A stretch of 64,000 nucleotides of DNA, from the NCBI RefSeq assembly GCF_018257795.1, contig NZ_JAERJD010000007.1, positions 1 to 64,000 on the forward strand, written 5' to 3'. Position 1 is the first letter of the stretch. Each line of letters opens with the position of its first letter. Under the pieces are notes generated by a model. It was not told where the DNA came from and did not search any database. It saw nothing but the letters and a program-made list of their open reading frames with translations. Source of the DNA: Citrobacter sp. JGM124. GTDB lineage: Bacteria; Pseudomonadota; Gammaproteobacteria; Enterobacterales; Enterobacteriaceae. Below are positions 7,992 to 16,919 of the stretch, piece after piece. The translations under genes were made by a program, and so were the position numbers.

Positions 7992-10424
7992 TTACTCTTC
8001 AGTTTCCTGCGGCGCTCCCTGGCTTGCTTTGCGCTCAATAATCATCGTCTGAGGCGATGACAGCACGACGCCCTCCTCACGCAGACGCGTCAAAATAGCA
8101 AACAGTAAATCGCTTTTTACACTGCTCACATGCCGGGGGCTGGCTACATTGCCCGTTACCGACATCACAATACCGCTGGAGGTTAAGTCCTTAAATGATA
8201 CGGATGGCTCTGGCATTTCCAGGATGCGTTCATTCTCACGGTAAATATCCAGCAGCAGCTGACGTACCTTCTGCGGGTCAATATCCAGCGGGAACGTCAG
8301 CAGAATAGTCGCCACCCCTTGCGCGTTCCCCATTGTCGCATTGCGCACATTCTGTGAAATTAGCTGCGAGTTAGGCACAATAACGGTGGATTTATCACTC
8401 AGCTGGATCTCCGTGGCACGTACATTGATGCGGCGAATATCTCCCTCAATACCACTGATGCTCACCAGGTCGCCAACTTTAACAGGACGTTCAGTTAACA
8501 AAATTAATCCGGAGATAAAATTCTTCACAATCTCCTGCAGACCAAAACCGATACCAACAGACAAGGCGCTGACAATCCATGCCAGCTTATTCCACTGAAG
8601 TCCCATGATCGACAGTGTCATCAGTATCAATAAGACAAAGCCAATATTGCTAAACAGGGTGATCAGTGAAACCCGCATTCCCCTGTCCATAGACGTTTTG
8701 GGCAGGAATTCATTTTCCAGCCAGCGTTTAACTGAGCGAAGTATCCAGAGTCCTACCAGCAGGCAAAGCAGGGCATTGACCACCTGTGCCGGGACGATGT
8801 TCATCGACTCCAGGCCTTTCCCCCCCCAAAACTCCATGGTTTTTTGCACCAGCTCGATCGGGGTAACACTGCCAAACGAACCATTCAGTAAAGACATAGC
8901 CGCCGCCAGTAGCAGCAATGTTTTGCCTATCGCACTCAACAGTGCGGCAACCAGACTCAGGTGGCGGGCCTCAATATTCAGGGATGCCTGTATTTGTCTG
9001 CCAAATGCCGTATTGATCGAGAACAAACTTTCGCAGGTGTCCGTAATAAGCCGGCTAAAGATATAAAAGAGACCACAGACGATGCCCATCCAGATCAGCT
9101 CATAGGCAAGGAATCGTGCCAGGGTAATGTAACCAATCATTAGTGAAATCATGATGACAAACCCTGTCAGGGTCAGGGCCATCTGAATCAGTCCCGCTAG
9201 CGTTGATCGTGCCTCCGGTTGTTGACCATCCATTATCATACGACGGCGAACCAGATTGGTGCGCATGCTAATCGCCAGGGCGGTAGCCCCAATCAGCAAT
9301 GCGGTCATGCCATTAGCGAAAATCGTTGTGGCAACGCTGGTGTTGGCACTGCTGTTAAAATTCTCTGCCGTCTGGAAAATAAACATTAACGTGGCAGTCA
9401 AAGGTGGAAACGGTTTTAATGCCAGCGCGACTTCATCTGAAATTTGTGGCAAACGCCAAGAAGGACGACGGGTGGAGAGAAAAGCACGCCCCAGACCGGC
9501 TATCAGCCCACAGAAAACACTCAGGTCCACCAGTTTGTCGGCAAAGCTCCGCACGGTGTCTGATACTTCTTGCTGGCGGGTAAATGCCAGGTCGAGGAAG
9601 TTAAATGCCAGCACGATACTGCCCAGCGTAGTCATGGCAGTCGCGGCGGCCAGGAAACTACGACGTAATCGTCCTTCGGGTAAGTGGTGAATGCCTATCC
9701 AGGCCAGGAGTTCTTCAAGGTAACGGCGCCCCAGGGTCGCAACCAACCCGGCGGCCAGGATCCAGCATACCGTGCCCAGTATCCAGTCCGGGGAAAAAGA
9801 GAGTTCAGCCGTCGACTTGAGATCATCGATGAAGTCGCTAATGTTATCACTGTCATCATCCTGGGTATGGGTCAGCGGCGCCCAAAAACGTGGGCTAAAA
9901 ATACTGCCCGCATTGAGGGCCAGTTGAGTTTTCAGAGCATTACGACGCAGATTGACTATCTGTGCAGAAAGATTAAGCGCCCCGACTTTAATCGCTTCCG
10001 CTTGCTTAATTTGATCGTCTGTCTTGCTATTCTGGTTCTCGAGCTTACTGCGTTTAATTGTTACTTCACCGGTCTCTTTTACGCCACTATCGGCTGTCGG
10101 AACCGGGCCAAGTACAGCCAGCTGAGCCTGCAGCTCTGTTTGCTGGATGTTCAGAGACTGTATCAGGCGATCGGCGTCACTGGACAATTCCAGCGCCAGA
10201 CCATTGAGTACGATAAGCCGAGTATCGTTTGTTTCGCCAGAGACCTGTTGTTTAATTTTATCGAGTATCTTCTGCATCTTGGGCAGTTCAACCGCGGCAT
10301 TGGCCTTTATCGGTGCCTCACCACTTTGCTGAGTACTACCGTTATCACTCGCGATGCTCCATGGGGATATTAGCGTCATCAGAGTCAACAGACACACACG
10401 GACAAAAGTTAACATGCCAGACAT
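7992..10424 (-). CDS. Large MscS-family mechanosensitive channel with DUF3772-type periplasmic domain
   Basis: The product is 810 aa. A signal peptide (about 1-25) leads to a coiled-coil-rich periplasmic domain (about 40-180; LQAQLAVLGPVP, KTDDQIKQAEAI). About eleven hydrophobic segments follow, then the MscS core in the last third: a pore-lining helix with SALSVGIGFGLQEIVKNFISG, then the beta domain GDLVSISGIEGDIRRINVRATEIQLSDKS. Proteins of this layout open under hypo-osmotic membrane tension. The start ATG at 10424 has CAGGAA upstream. It is a relative of YbiO/MscK-like channels, but no exact orthologue is claimed. It contains a C8 tract near 8820-8827 on the plus strand. Confidence 0.88.
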   Translation of the reverse strand: MSGMLTFVRVCLLTLMTLISPWSIASDNGSTQQSGEAPIKANAAVELPKMQKILDKIKQQVSGETNDTRLIVLNGLALELSSDADRLIQSLNIQQTELQAQLAVLGPVPTADSGVKETGEVTIKRSKLENQNSKTDDQIKQAEAIKVGALNLSAQIVNLRRNALKTQLALNAGSIFSPRFWAPLTHTQDDDSDNISDFIDDLKSTAELSFSPDWILGTVCWILAAGLVATLGRRYLEELLAWIGIHHLPEGRLRRSFLAAATAMTTLGSIVLAFNFLDLAFTRQQEVSDTVRSFADKLVDLSVFCGLIAGLGRAFLSTRRPSWRLPQISDEVALALKPFPPLTATLMFIFQTAENFNSSANTSVATTIFANGMTALLIGATALAISMRTNLVRRRMIMDGQQPEARSTLAGLIQMALTLTGFVIMISLMIGYITLARFLAYELIWMGIVCGLFYIFSRLITDTCESLFSINTAFGRQIQASLNIEARHLSLVAALLSAIGKTLLLLAAAMSLLNGSFGSVTPIELVQKTMEFWGGKGLESMNIVPAQVVNALLCLLVGLWILRSVKRWLENEFLPKTSMDRGMRVSLITLFSNIGFVLLILMTLSIMGLQWNKLAWIVSALSVGIGFGLQEIVKNFISGLILLTERPVKVGDLVSISGIEGDIRRINVRATEIQLSDKSTVIVPNSQLISQNVRNATMGNAQGVATILLTFPLDIDPQKVRQLLLDIYRENERILEMPEPSVSFKDLTSSGIVMSVTGNVASPRHVSSVKSDLLFAILTRLREEGVVLSSPQTMIIERKASQGAPQETEE

Positions 10425-11064
10425 GTAAAGGTTCCTGAAAATAATTGAAGGCAGATGACCGCCGGAAGACTTATCGCGCCATAGTTTATGCCTTTGCCCT
10501 GCGCCACACTATAGGATTTGCGATAGAAATATTGTCTCCGGATCATAAGAATTCTTGATGGATATCCCCTGTGGGCGGCACAAAAAAGATAGCCTGCCAT
10601 CAGGCCAGTGATAAAGGCCAGACTCTGTCAGCAGAAAGATTTGGAATTGATTCTCACCCCGGAACACCCTTTCATTGAGTAAGAAATATCGCTATCATTG
10701 GCTGCGCTGGCATTTTACACACTCACCCTGATCGCAGGTAATTCCCGATGTTCAAAGAGATACCATTCTCCGATGCCTCCCCAGTCGACAGAAATGATGA
10801 TCCCCAAAAATGCTCATAACGTGTTGTTACATTCCACAATACTTTCAACCGAGCACCAGAATGAAATAAATGCCATATATAGAGCACCATAACTGGAAAG
10901 ACACACCGTTCAGTTATACCCAGCAATCAACTGCCGCCATTAAAATTACATCATCGCCGGATTTTTTGACTCTGCTGCAACATTCAGGTGTCAAACGCTG
11001 TGCACTGACGTCGATTAGGCATAACTCATTAATAATAAATAATAAAAGCTATTGGAAATAATTT
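10425..11064. other. Gene-poor 640-base region
   Basis: Lies between the divergent channel and reductase genes. Short reading frames are present on both strands, but none has a ribosome site together with a recognisable product. The last 200 bases are AT-rich and likely hold the promoter of the reductase gene. Confidence 0.4.
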
Positions 11065-12174
11065 ATGAAGACTATTTTTATTACAGGTGCAACCGGATTT
11101 GTCGGTGGGGCTATTGTAGAGAATCTGCTGAACAGAAATGCCGGAGAAAACTTACTGCTGCTGGTCAGGGCTGAAAACCGGGAAATGGGTCTCAAACGAC
11201 TGCTGGAAAACCTGGAAAAATTTGATATCCCGCAATCAACACTGTCCGGGCTGACCGTCGATAATATTGTTACAGGTGACCTCGCTACCCCTGAAAACTT
11301 TATACAGAATCCCGTTCTGGATAGTGTGACACATGTCATTAACTGTGCGGCTATTGCTTCTTTTGGTAAAAACCCACTGATCTGGAAAGTTAACGTTACC
11401 GGAACCCTTGAATTTGTTAAAAGAATGAACCGCGTTGCAGGTCTTAAGCAGTTTATTCAGGTTGGTACGGCAATGTCTTGCGTCCCGTCCCAGGGAGAGC
11501 TGGTGACTGAACAGAATATCAGTGCTGAAGAAAAAGAGCATATTGTCGCCTATACCTACTCTAAAGCGACAATCGAGCAGTTGATACAAAAAGAGTGCCC
11601 GGATCTGCCATTACTGATCGTCCGACCATCCATCATTGTCGGGCATTCTAAATTGGGCTGCCAGCCTTCAAGCAGCATCTATTGGGTCTTTGAAATGGTG
11701 CTGAAACTGGGGAAATTTTTGTGTGCTCTGGAAGACAGAGTTGACATCATCCCTGTCGATTTCTGTGCTGAAGCGATTGTTCTTCTGTTGGATAAAGAAA
11801 TATCAAATAATGAGATTTTTCATATTTCTGCTGGTGAAAAATACAGTGTCAGCTTCAGAGAAATTGACGCGGCCATATCCAAGGCACATGCAAGGCCTGC
11901 TATCGCGGAAAATTATCAGCAGGTAGATTTTAGTGAAGTTTATGCTCTTCGTAAAAGTTTCAATGAATTATATGGGGAGTGTAACGAACGCCTGATGCTG
12001 CTTGCCATGCAGCTTTATGGTTCTTTTGCGCAACTAAACGTTAAATTTGATAACAATAAATTACTCAATCTGGGCATGACACCTCCCCAGCGATTTGTTG
12101 AATACGTGGATAAATGTGTCTTAACAACAAGCCATTTAAGCGTGCCTGAATTGATGATTGTAGATTTTAAATAG
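11065..12174 (+). CDS. Extended SDR / thioester-reductase-like NAD(P)-binding protein
   Basis: The product is 369 aa. The N-terminal Rossmann signature GATGFVGGAIVENLL is at residues 8-22, and the catalytic YxxxK (YTYSK) lies around residues 158-162. The NAD-binding-4 (male-sterility/acyl-CoA reductase) family uses NAD(P)H, often on acyl thioesters or sugars. No carrier-protein or adenylation domain is fused and no pathway gene is adjacent, so the substrate is unknown. Codon use looks more AT-rich than in the neighbouring thi operon, which suggests an accessory origin. The start is supported weakly by GGAAA upstream. Confidence 0.75.
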   Translation: MKTIFITGATGFVGGAIVENLLNRNAGENLLLLVRAENREMGLKRLLENLEKFDIPQSTLSGLTVDNIVTGDLATPENFIQNPVLDSVTHVINCAAIASFGKNPLIWKVNVTGTLEFVKRMNRVAGLKQFIQVGTAMSCVPSQGELVTEQNISAEEKEHIVAYTYSKATIEQLIQKECPDLPLLIVRPSIIVGHSKLGCQPSSSIYWVFEMVLKLGKFLCALEDRVDIIPVDFCAEAIVLLLDKEISNNEIFHISAGEKYSVSFREIDAAISKAHARPAIAENYQQVDFSEVYALRKSFNELYGECNERLMLLAMQLYGSFAQLNVKFDNNKLLNLGMTPPQRFVEYVDKCVLTTSHLSVPELMIVDFK

Positions 12175-12213
12175 TGTTGTAAACCCAAAATAGATATCGT
12201 ATAACAAGCTTCT

Positions 12214-12296
12214 CCGAGGGGTGTCCTGTAATGGGCTGAGATGGTAGCAATGCCGAACCCTTTGAACCTGATCTGGGTCATGCCAGCGAAGGGACG
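12214..12296 (+). promoter_or_regulatory. TPP riboswitch (THI element)
   Basis: Conserved thi-box features are visible in order: GAGGGGTG, CTGAGATGG, then the diagnostic ACCCTTTGAACCTGATCTGG and TGCCAGCGAAGGGA. It precedes tenA by about 80 bases. It senses thiamin pyrophosphate and lowers expression of tenA-thiZXY when TPP is plentiful. Confidence 0.96.
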
Positions 12297-12347
12297 GGTT
12301 GTCAGGCACCCCTGTGCTTTTGACTCTTCACACCGCCATCGTACCCG

Positions 12348-12371
12348 GATCTCCACACATTTTTGGAGATC
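12348..12371 (+). promoter_or_regulatory. Hairpin masking the tenA ribosome binding site
   Basis: The stem GATCTCCA / TGGAGATC (8 bp, 8-base loop) contains the tenA Shine-Dalgarno GGAG in its 3' arm, ending 3 bases before the ATG at 12374. This is the expected expression platform of a translation-controlling TPP riboswitch. Confidence 0.7.
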
Positions 12372-12373
12372 GT

Positions 12374-13075
12374 ATGTCTGTTTCAATGTTCGGATATGGC
12401 CTGTTTGGTCGCCTGCGCCAGGCGGCAGGGCAGGACTGGCAACACTATGTTTCTCACCCTTTTCTACAACAGCTGGGTTCAGGTGCTCTGCCACAGATCG
12501 CTTTTCGCCGCTATCTGACCCAGGACTATCTGTTTCTGATCCACTTTGCCCGAGCCTATGCATTGCTGGCAACCAAGTTTCATACCTTGCCAGAGATCCG
12601 CGCCGCCGTCCGGTCACTCAATCATATTGTTGCTGAATTGCCCCTGCATGTGGGTTACTGCACTGGCTGGGGGTTGAATGAAATACAAATGGCCCGGGAA
12701 CCTGAAGCCAGTGAAACCCTCAACTACACCCGCTATGTCCTGGATATAGGGCACTCAGGTGATGCGCTCGAACTCCTCGCAGCCTTGCTCCCCTGTGTCG
12801 CCGGTTATGCAGAGGCTGGCCTGCTTTTATTGAATGATCCCCATACCTTAATCGAGGGTAATCCCTACGCGTCCTGGATACAGAATTACAGTGATCCTGA
12901 ATATCTGGCCGGGGTTAATGGTGCGATAGAGATGCTCGAACAGGTCGGTCTGTCACGGGGAGCCGAGGGGCGTTTTACCCGACTGAGCGAGATATTTACC
13001 ACTGCAACCCGCCTGGAATCTGCATTCTGGCAAATGGGACTGAATGCGGCAGACGGGTCGGTGTATAGAAAGTGA
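12374..13075 (+). CDS. tenA: TenA-family thiaminase II / aminopyrimidine aminohydrolase
   Basis: The product is 233 aa, typical of TenA. It hydrolyses aminopyrimidine breakdown products of thiamin to hydroxymethylpyrimidine for salvage. Family marks include FRRYLTQDYLFLIHFARAYAL and the catalytic-cysteine motif LLPCVAGYAEAG around residues 138-149, plus NPYASWIQNYSDPEY. ATG 12374 was chosen because it directly follows the masked ribosome site; an upstream in-frame GTG at 12299 falls inside the riboswitch end. It is the first gene of the TPP-controlled operon and overlaps thiZ by four bases (GTGA). Confidence 0.93.
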   Translation: MSVSMFGYGLFGRLRQAAGQDWQHYVSHPFLQQLGSGALPQIAFRRYLTQDYLFLIHFARAYALLATKFHTLPEIRAAVRSLNHIVAELPLHVGYCTGWGLNEIQMAREPEASETLNYTRYVLDIGHSGDALELLAALLPCVAGYAEAGLLLLNDPHTLIEGNPYASWIQNYSDPEYLAGVNGAIEMLEQVGLSRGAEGRFTRLSEIFTTATRLESAFWQMGLNAADGSVYRK

Positions 13076-13812
13076 AGACCGCAATATCACCGCCGGGGAT
13101 TGAAGTCCGTGATTTAACGCTGTGTTTCGGCTCACGAATAATTTTTGAACACCTTAACTTTACTATTCCAGGTGGAAAATTTATTTCCCTGCTTGGTACC
13201 AGTGGGGCCGGGAAAACCTGCTTGCTGAAGATTATCGCCGGCCTCTCCAGCCCCACATCTGGCAGTGTTGTCGCCAGTGATGGTCTTCCCGTCCCGGGAC
13301 GTATTGCCTATATGGGTCAGCGCGACTTGCTCTATCCCTGGCTCACGGTGCTGGAAAATATCACCCTGGGCTCAAGACTGCGTGGAGAAAAGGCTGACTC
13401 AGCCTGGGCCTGGCAGTTATTAGAGCAGGTTGGACTCAGTGGACAGGGGAATGACAGGCCGGCATCACTCTCTGGAGGGATGCGTCAACGGGCTGCCATT
13501 GCCCGCACGCTGTATGAACGTCAGCCCATTGTGCTGATGGATGAACCCTTCTCAGCACTGGATACCCTCACCCGTGCCACCATCCAGACCCTGGCGGCAA
13601 AACTACTGGCTAATCATACGGTGCTCCTTATCACCCATGACCCAATGGAAGCCTGCCGTCTTAGTCATCGCCTGTTAGTACTGTCACGCTACCCTGGCGG
13701 CATTGATGATGGTCACGCTATTGCTGGCCTGCCGCCCCGGGCCCCTGATGATCCTGACGTGCTGAAAAGTCAGGCAGAACTGTTACAACAGCTAATAAAG
13801 GGGGCGGAATGA
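13072..13812 (+). CDS. thiZ: ABC transporter ATPase for thiamin pyrimidine precursor (ThiZ-like)
   Basis: The product is 246 aa. Walker A GTSGAGKT is at about 43-50, the signature LSGGMRQR near 137, Walker B IVLMDEPFSALD near 157, and an H-loop in LLITHD. It belongs to the nitrate/sulfonate/taurine (SsuB/TauB) subfamily that includes ThiZ. The start is GTG at 13072, overlapping the tenA stop, and the end overlaps thiX by ATGA, so translation is coupled. It is predicted to drive uptake of a formylaminopyrimidine or related HMP precursor together with ThiX and ThiY; the substrate is inferred from the TPP riboswitch and the tenA and thiY neighbours. Confidence 0.88.
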   Translation: MKTAISPPGIEVRDLTLCFGSRIIFEHLNFTIPGGKFISLLGTSGAGKTCLLKIIAGLSSPTSGSVVASDGLPVPGRIAYMGQRDLLYPWLTVLENITLGSRLRGEKADSAWAWQLLEQVGLSGQGNDRPASLSGGMRQRAAIARTLYERQPIVLMDEPFSALDTLTRATIQTLAAKLLANHTVLLITHDPMEACRLSHRLLVLSRYPGGIDDGHAIAGLPPRAPDDPDVLKSQAELLQQLIKGAE

Positions 13813-14570
13813 AGGGCCAGTCAGATCGCCGTGTTGCACGCTGGGGGCGGGGAATCACGGTATTGGCGGGTCTGATCTTGTTATGGTGGCTGGCGACCCT
13901 CAGTACTGTCCCCGCCTTTCTGCTCCCCTCTCCCTTAGCCGTTGCTGAGGCACTGTGGAAAGGTCATGATTTTCTTTTTTATCATACTGTTATTACAGCT
14001 TCAGAGGTGGTGGCTGGACTGCTGTCAGGCGTATTGCTCGGCGTATTACTGGCTCTGGGGATGATTTACTCCCCTCGTCTGCAACGCTGGCTGATGCCCT
14101 TAGTGCTCACCAGCCAGGCGATCCCGGTGTTTGCCCTTGCCCCACTGCTGGTGCTGTGGTTCGGCTTTGGCATGGGGGCCAAAGTAGCAATGGCAGTACT
14201 GGTCATTTTTTTCCCGGTGACATCGGCTTTTTTCGATGGCCTGCGCCGGGTCAATACTGACTATATCGATCTTGCACGCACTCTGGGTGCATCCCCCTGG
14301 GCACAGTTACGCCATGTCAGACTGATGGCAGCACTACCTGCGTTTGGTACCGGGTTGCGTATGGCTGCAGCAGTCGCCCCTATTGGTGCCATTATCGGGG
14401 AATGGGTAGGGTCAGCCGAAGGACTGGGTTATTTGATGCTGAATGCCAATGCCCGGATGCAGACCGACCAGCTCTTTGCCGCACTCTTTATCCTGATTCT
14501 GATGACGGTCCTGCTGTGGATCGCTGTTGATAGTCTGTTACGCCGCCTTGTGAACTGGACGGCGGAATAA
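13809..14570 (+). CDS. thiX: ABC transporter permease (ThiX-like)
   Basis: The product is a 253-aa inner-membrane protein of the BPD_transp_1 type, with about six membrane helices. The EAA loop that contacts the ATPase is DYIDLARTLGASPWAQLRHVRL. The start ATG overlaps the thiZ stop by four bases. It forms the pore of the ThiXYZ importer. It would resemble SsuC or TauC out of context; the TPP-controlled operon favours a pyrimidine precursor as cargo. Confidence 0.87.
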   Translation: MKGQSDRRVARWGRGITVLAGLILLWWLATLSTVPAFLLPSPLAVAEALWKGHDFLFYHTVITASEVVAGLLSGVLLGVLLALGMIYSPRLQRWLMPLVLTSQAIPVFALAPLLVLWFGFGMGAKVAMAVLVIFFPVTSAFFDGLRRVNTDYIDLARTLGASPWAQLRHVRLMAALPAFGTGLRMAAAVAPIGAIIGEWVGSAEGLGYLMLNANARMQTDQLFAALFILILMTVLLWIAVDSLLRRLVNWTAE

Positions 14571-14605
14571 TGCACTCTGTTTTATAATACAAGGAATGAA
14601 ACCTG

Positions 14606-15538
14606 ATGAAAAAAAGCTTCTGTACTCTACTACTTGGCTCCTTAATCACAATGCAAGCTTCTGCAGCAGAAAACGTTACGCTGATGCTGGACTGGTACCT
14701 CAATCCTGACCACGCCCCGATTATTGTTGCAGAACAGATCGGTGCCTTTAAAGAACAGGGGCTCGACGTGAAGATTGTCCCCCCCTCTGATCCGTCACTA
14801 CCCCCACGACTCGTGGCCGCGAAACAGTCTGATTTGGCCATCACTTATCAGCCACAGCTGCACTTCTTCGCAGACGAGGGGTTGCCACTGGTCCGTGTGG
14901 GTACCCTGGTGAATACCCCACTGAATACAGTAATTACCCTGGATAAAAAAATAACATCACCCGCTGGGCTGAAAGGAAAAAAAGTGGGCTTTTCTGTTTC
15001 GGGGATTGAAGAGGCAACACTCAATACGATGCTGAAACATGAAGGTCTTGTTCCGACAGATGTCCGCCCGGTCAGCGTTAACTTTCAGTTAAGCGGCGCA
15101 CTCCTGGCAGGCCAGGTTGATGCAGTTATTGGCGGTTATCGCAATATTGAAGCCCTGGAATTACAACTACAAGGTAAAGAACCTACGGTATTCAATGTCG
15201 AAGACTATGGCGTTCCGGCCTATGACGAGCTGATCATCGTCGCCCATCCTGATAATGTGCATCAACCGAAAATCGCTAAGTTTTTAGCGGCGTTAAAAAA
15301 AGGGAATGACTACTTACAGGCTCACCCAGAAGAAACCTGGAAAGCCTTTGCCAGTACCCATCCAGAGCTGAATACCGAACTCAATCACCAGGCCTGGCTG
15401 AAAACATTACCTCTTTTTGCCCGAGATCCTGGACATCTTGATACTGCCCGTTATCAGGCTTATGAACAGTTTCTCTTCGATAATAAGCTGATTAAACAGA
15501 TAACACCGGTAGAAAAATACGCCACGGAGATTCAGTAG
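14606..15538 (+). CDS. thiY: Periplasmic HMP-precursor binding protein (ThiY, NMT1/THI5-like)
   Basis: The product is 310 aa. A Sec signal peptide (KKSFCTLLLGSLITMQASAA, cut near residue 21) is followed by the NMT1/THI5 fold: LMLDWYLNPDHAPIIVAEQIGAF, then PPSDPSLPPRLVAAKQSDLAITYQP and the second lobe GKKVGFSVSGIEE. This family binds N-formyl-4-amino-5-aminomethyl-2-methylpyrimidine or other pyrimidine precursors and hands them to ThiXZ. It lies 35 bases after thiX and is probably the last gene of the operon. AAGGAA precedes the ATG. No CCCFC motif of a true HMP synthase was seen, consistent with a binding protein. Confidence 0.9.
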   Translation: MKKSFCTLLLGSLITMQASAAENVTLMLDWYLNPDHAPIIVAEQIGAFKEQGLDVKIVPPSDPSLPPRLVAAKQSDLAITYQPQLHFFADEGLPLVRVGTLVNTPLNTVITLDKKITSPAGLKGKKVGFSVSGIEEATLNTMLKHEGLVPTDVRPVSVNFQLSGALLAGQVDAVIGGYRNIEALELQLQGKEPTVFNVEDYGVPAYDELIIVAHPDNVHQPKIAKFLAALKKGNDYLQAHPEETWKAFASTHPELNTELNHQAWLKTLPLFARDPGHLDTARYQAYEQFLFDNKLIKQITPVEKYATEIQ

Positions 15539-15570
15539 CCCTCACGCTGCATATTATCGGGCTCGCAATA

Positions 15571-15589
15571 GATAATGATAAGCATTATC
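15571..15589 (+). promoter_or_regulatory. Near-perfect Fur box before flavin monooxygenase gene
   Basis: The 19-base site GATAATGATAAGCATTATC matches the classical Fur consensus at 18 of 19 positions. It lies about 34 bases before the start codon, where it would cover the promoter or transcription start. Confidence 0.88.
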
Positions 15590-15622
15590 ATATAAACCAC
15601 TATTCCTGTTACAGAGGTGGAG

Positions 15623-16846
15623 ATGATGGTGCAAGCCACGGAAAAACTGACCGCTGACTGCTGTATTGTTGGCGGTGGTCCCGCGGGACTCATGCTAGGT
15701 TACTTGCTGGCCCGTTCTGGCGTGAAGGTCATTGTGCTGGAGAAGCACGCCGATTTCTTGCGTGACTTCCGGGGCGACACCCTCCACCCGTCAACACTAC
15801 AAATCATGGATCAACTCGGATTACTGGAGGCTCTGCTCCGGCTCCCCCACCAGCGCGCCGAACGTTTGGAGGCAGAAGTCGGAGGTGAAGAGGTAACGCT
15901 GGCTGATTTTTCGCGCCTGCCCGTAAAGTGTAAATTTATTGCTTTTATGCCCCAATGGGATTTTCTTAATTTCCTCACGGCACAGGCGAGTCGATTTCCT
16001 GATTTTAGATTACTCCAGTCATGTGCTTTCGATGATTTTCTCTACACCGATGCGCAGATTTGCGGCGTTCGTGCGGTGATGAACAGCAAACCACTTGAAA
16101 TTTATGCCCCGCTAATTATCGGCTGTGATGGACGCCACTCAAGGGTACGTGAAAAAGCGCAGCTGCCAGGCCAGTCATTTGGGGCCCCACGGGATGTGGT
16201 CTGGTTCCAGCTGGATAAACAGGCAGACGATCCGCAATGGGGAATGGGGCATAAAGGGCCAAAACAAAATTTTATTATGCTTGATCGTGGCAGTTTCTGG
16301 CAGTGCGGGTACTCGATTATGAAAGGGGAATTTAGTGAGCTGGCCGCGGAAGGTCTTGAGGCATTTAAGCAGCGAGTCGCTCTTATTGCACCTTTCCCGG
16401 TATTACGCCTGGCACAACTGACGGACTGGAATCAGCTACGGTTATTAGACATTCGTATTGACCGCCTCAATAACTGGGCTCGGGAAGCAGTATTATGCAT
16501 CGGCGACGCGGCTCATGCCATGTCACCGATTGGCGGCGTGGGTGTGAATCTGGCCATTCAGGATGCGGTGGCGGCCGCCAATATTCTCACGCCCTCGTTA
16601 TTAAAGGGCAAAGTGACGCTACGGCAGTTGAATAAAGTACAGCGTCGTCGTCAGTTTCCAACCCGGGCGACACAGTTTATTCAGATAAAAATGGGCGGCA
16701 AAAAACGGCAACCAGGTGAGAGTAGCCGGCTCCCGCACATACTTAAACGTTACCGTTTCCTGCCCCATATTTTTGGCTGGATCATTGGCCTGGGCTTCCG
16801 TCGTGAGAAACCACGTCGAATAAAGTCCTCACAAGCCATCCGGTGA
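15623..16846 (+). CDS. Fur-controlled FAD-dependent monooxygenase (PHBH/UbiH fold)
   Basis: The product is about 407 aa. The FAD-binding GGGPAGLMLGYLLARSGVKVIVLEK lies at the N-terminus, a DG motif in IIGCDGRHSRVR is near residue 174, and GDAAHAMSPIGGVGVNLAIQD is near 293-313. These are the three fingerprints of aromatic-hydroxylase-type flavoenzymes using NAD(P)H and O2. The start may be ATG 15623 or 15626 after AGAGGTGG. Its own promoter carries a strong Fur box, so it should be expressed in iron starvation; the substrate is unknown. A siderophore, catechol or other phenolic compound is an inference. It is not part of the TPP operon by regulation. Confidence 0.85.
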   Translation: MMVQATEKLTADCCIVGGGPAGLMLGYLLARSGVKVIVLEKHADFLRDFRGDTLHPSTLQIMDQLGLLEALLRLPHQRAERLEAEVGGEEVTLADFSRLPVKCKFIAFMPQWDFLNFLTAQASRFPDFRLLQSCAFDDFLYTDAQICGVRAVMNSKPLEIYAPLIIGCDGRHSRVREKAQLPGQSFGAPRDVVWFQLDKQADDPQWGMGHKGPKQNFIMLDRGSFWQCGYSIMKGEFSELAAEGLEAFKQRVALIAPFPVLRLAQLTDWNQLRLLDIRIDRLNNWAREAVLCIGDAAHAMSPIGGVGVNLAIQDAVAAANILTPSLLKGKVTLRQLNKVQRRRQFPTRATQFIQIKMGGKKRQPGESSRLPHILKRYRFLPHIFGWIIGLGFRREKPRRIKSSQAIR

Positions 16847-16919
16847 ATATTTGCCACGTTGACACCAGGAAACTGTGCCGCCCAAACAGCAACGGGTTAT
16901 CCGTTAAAAAAAGACGGAG

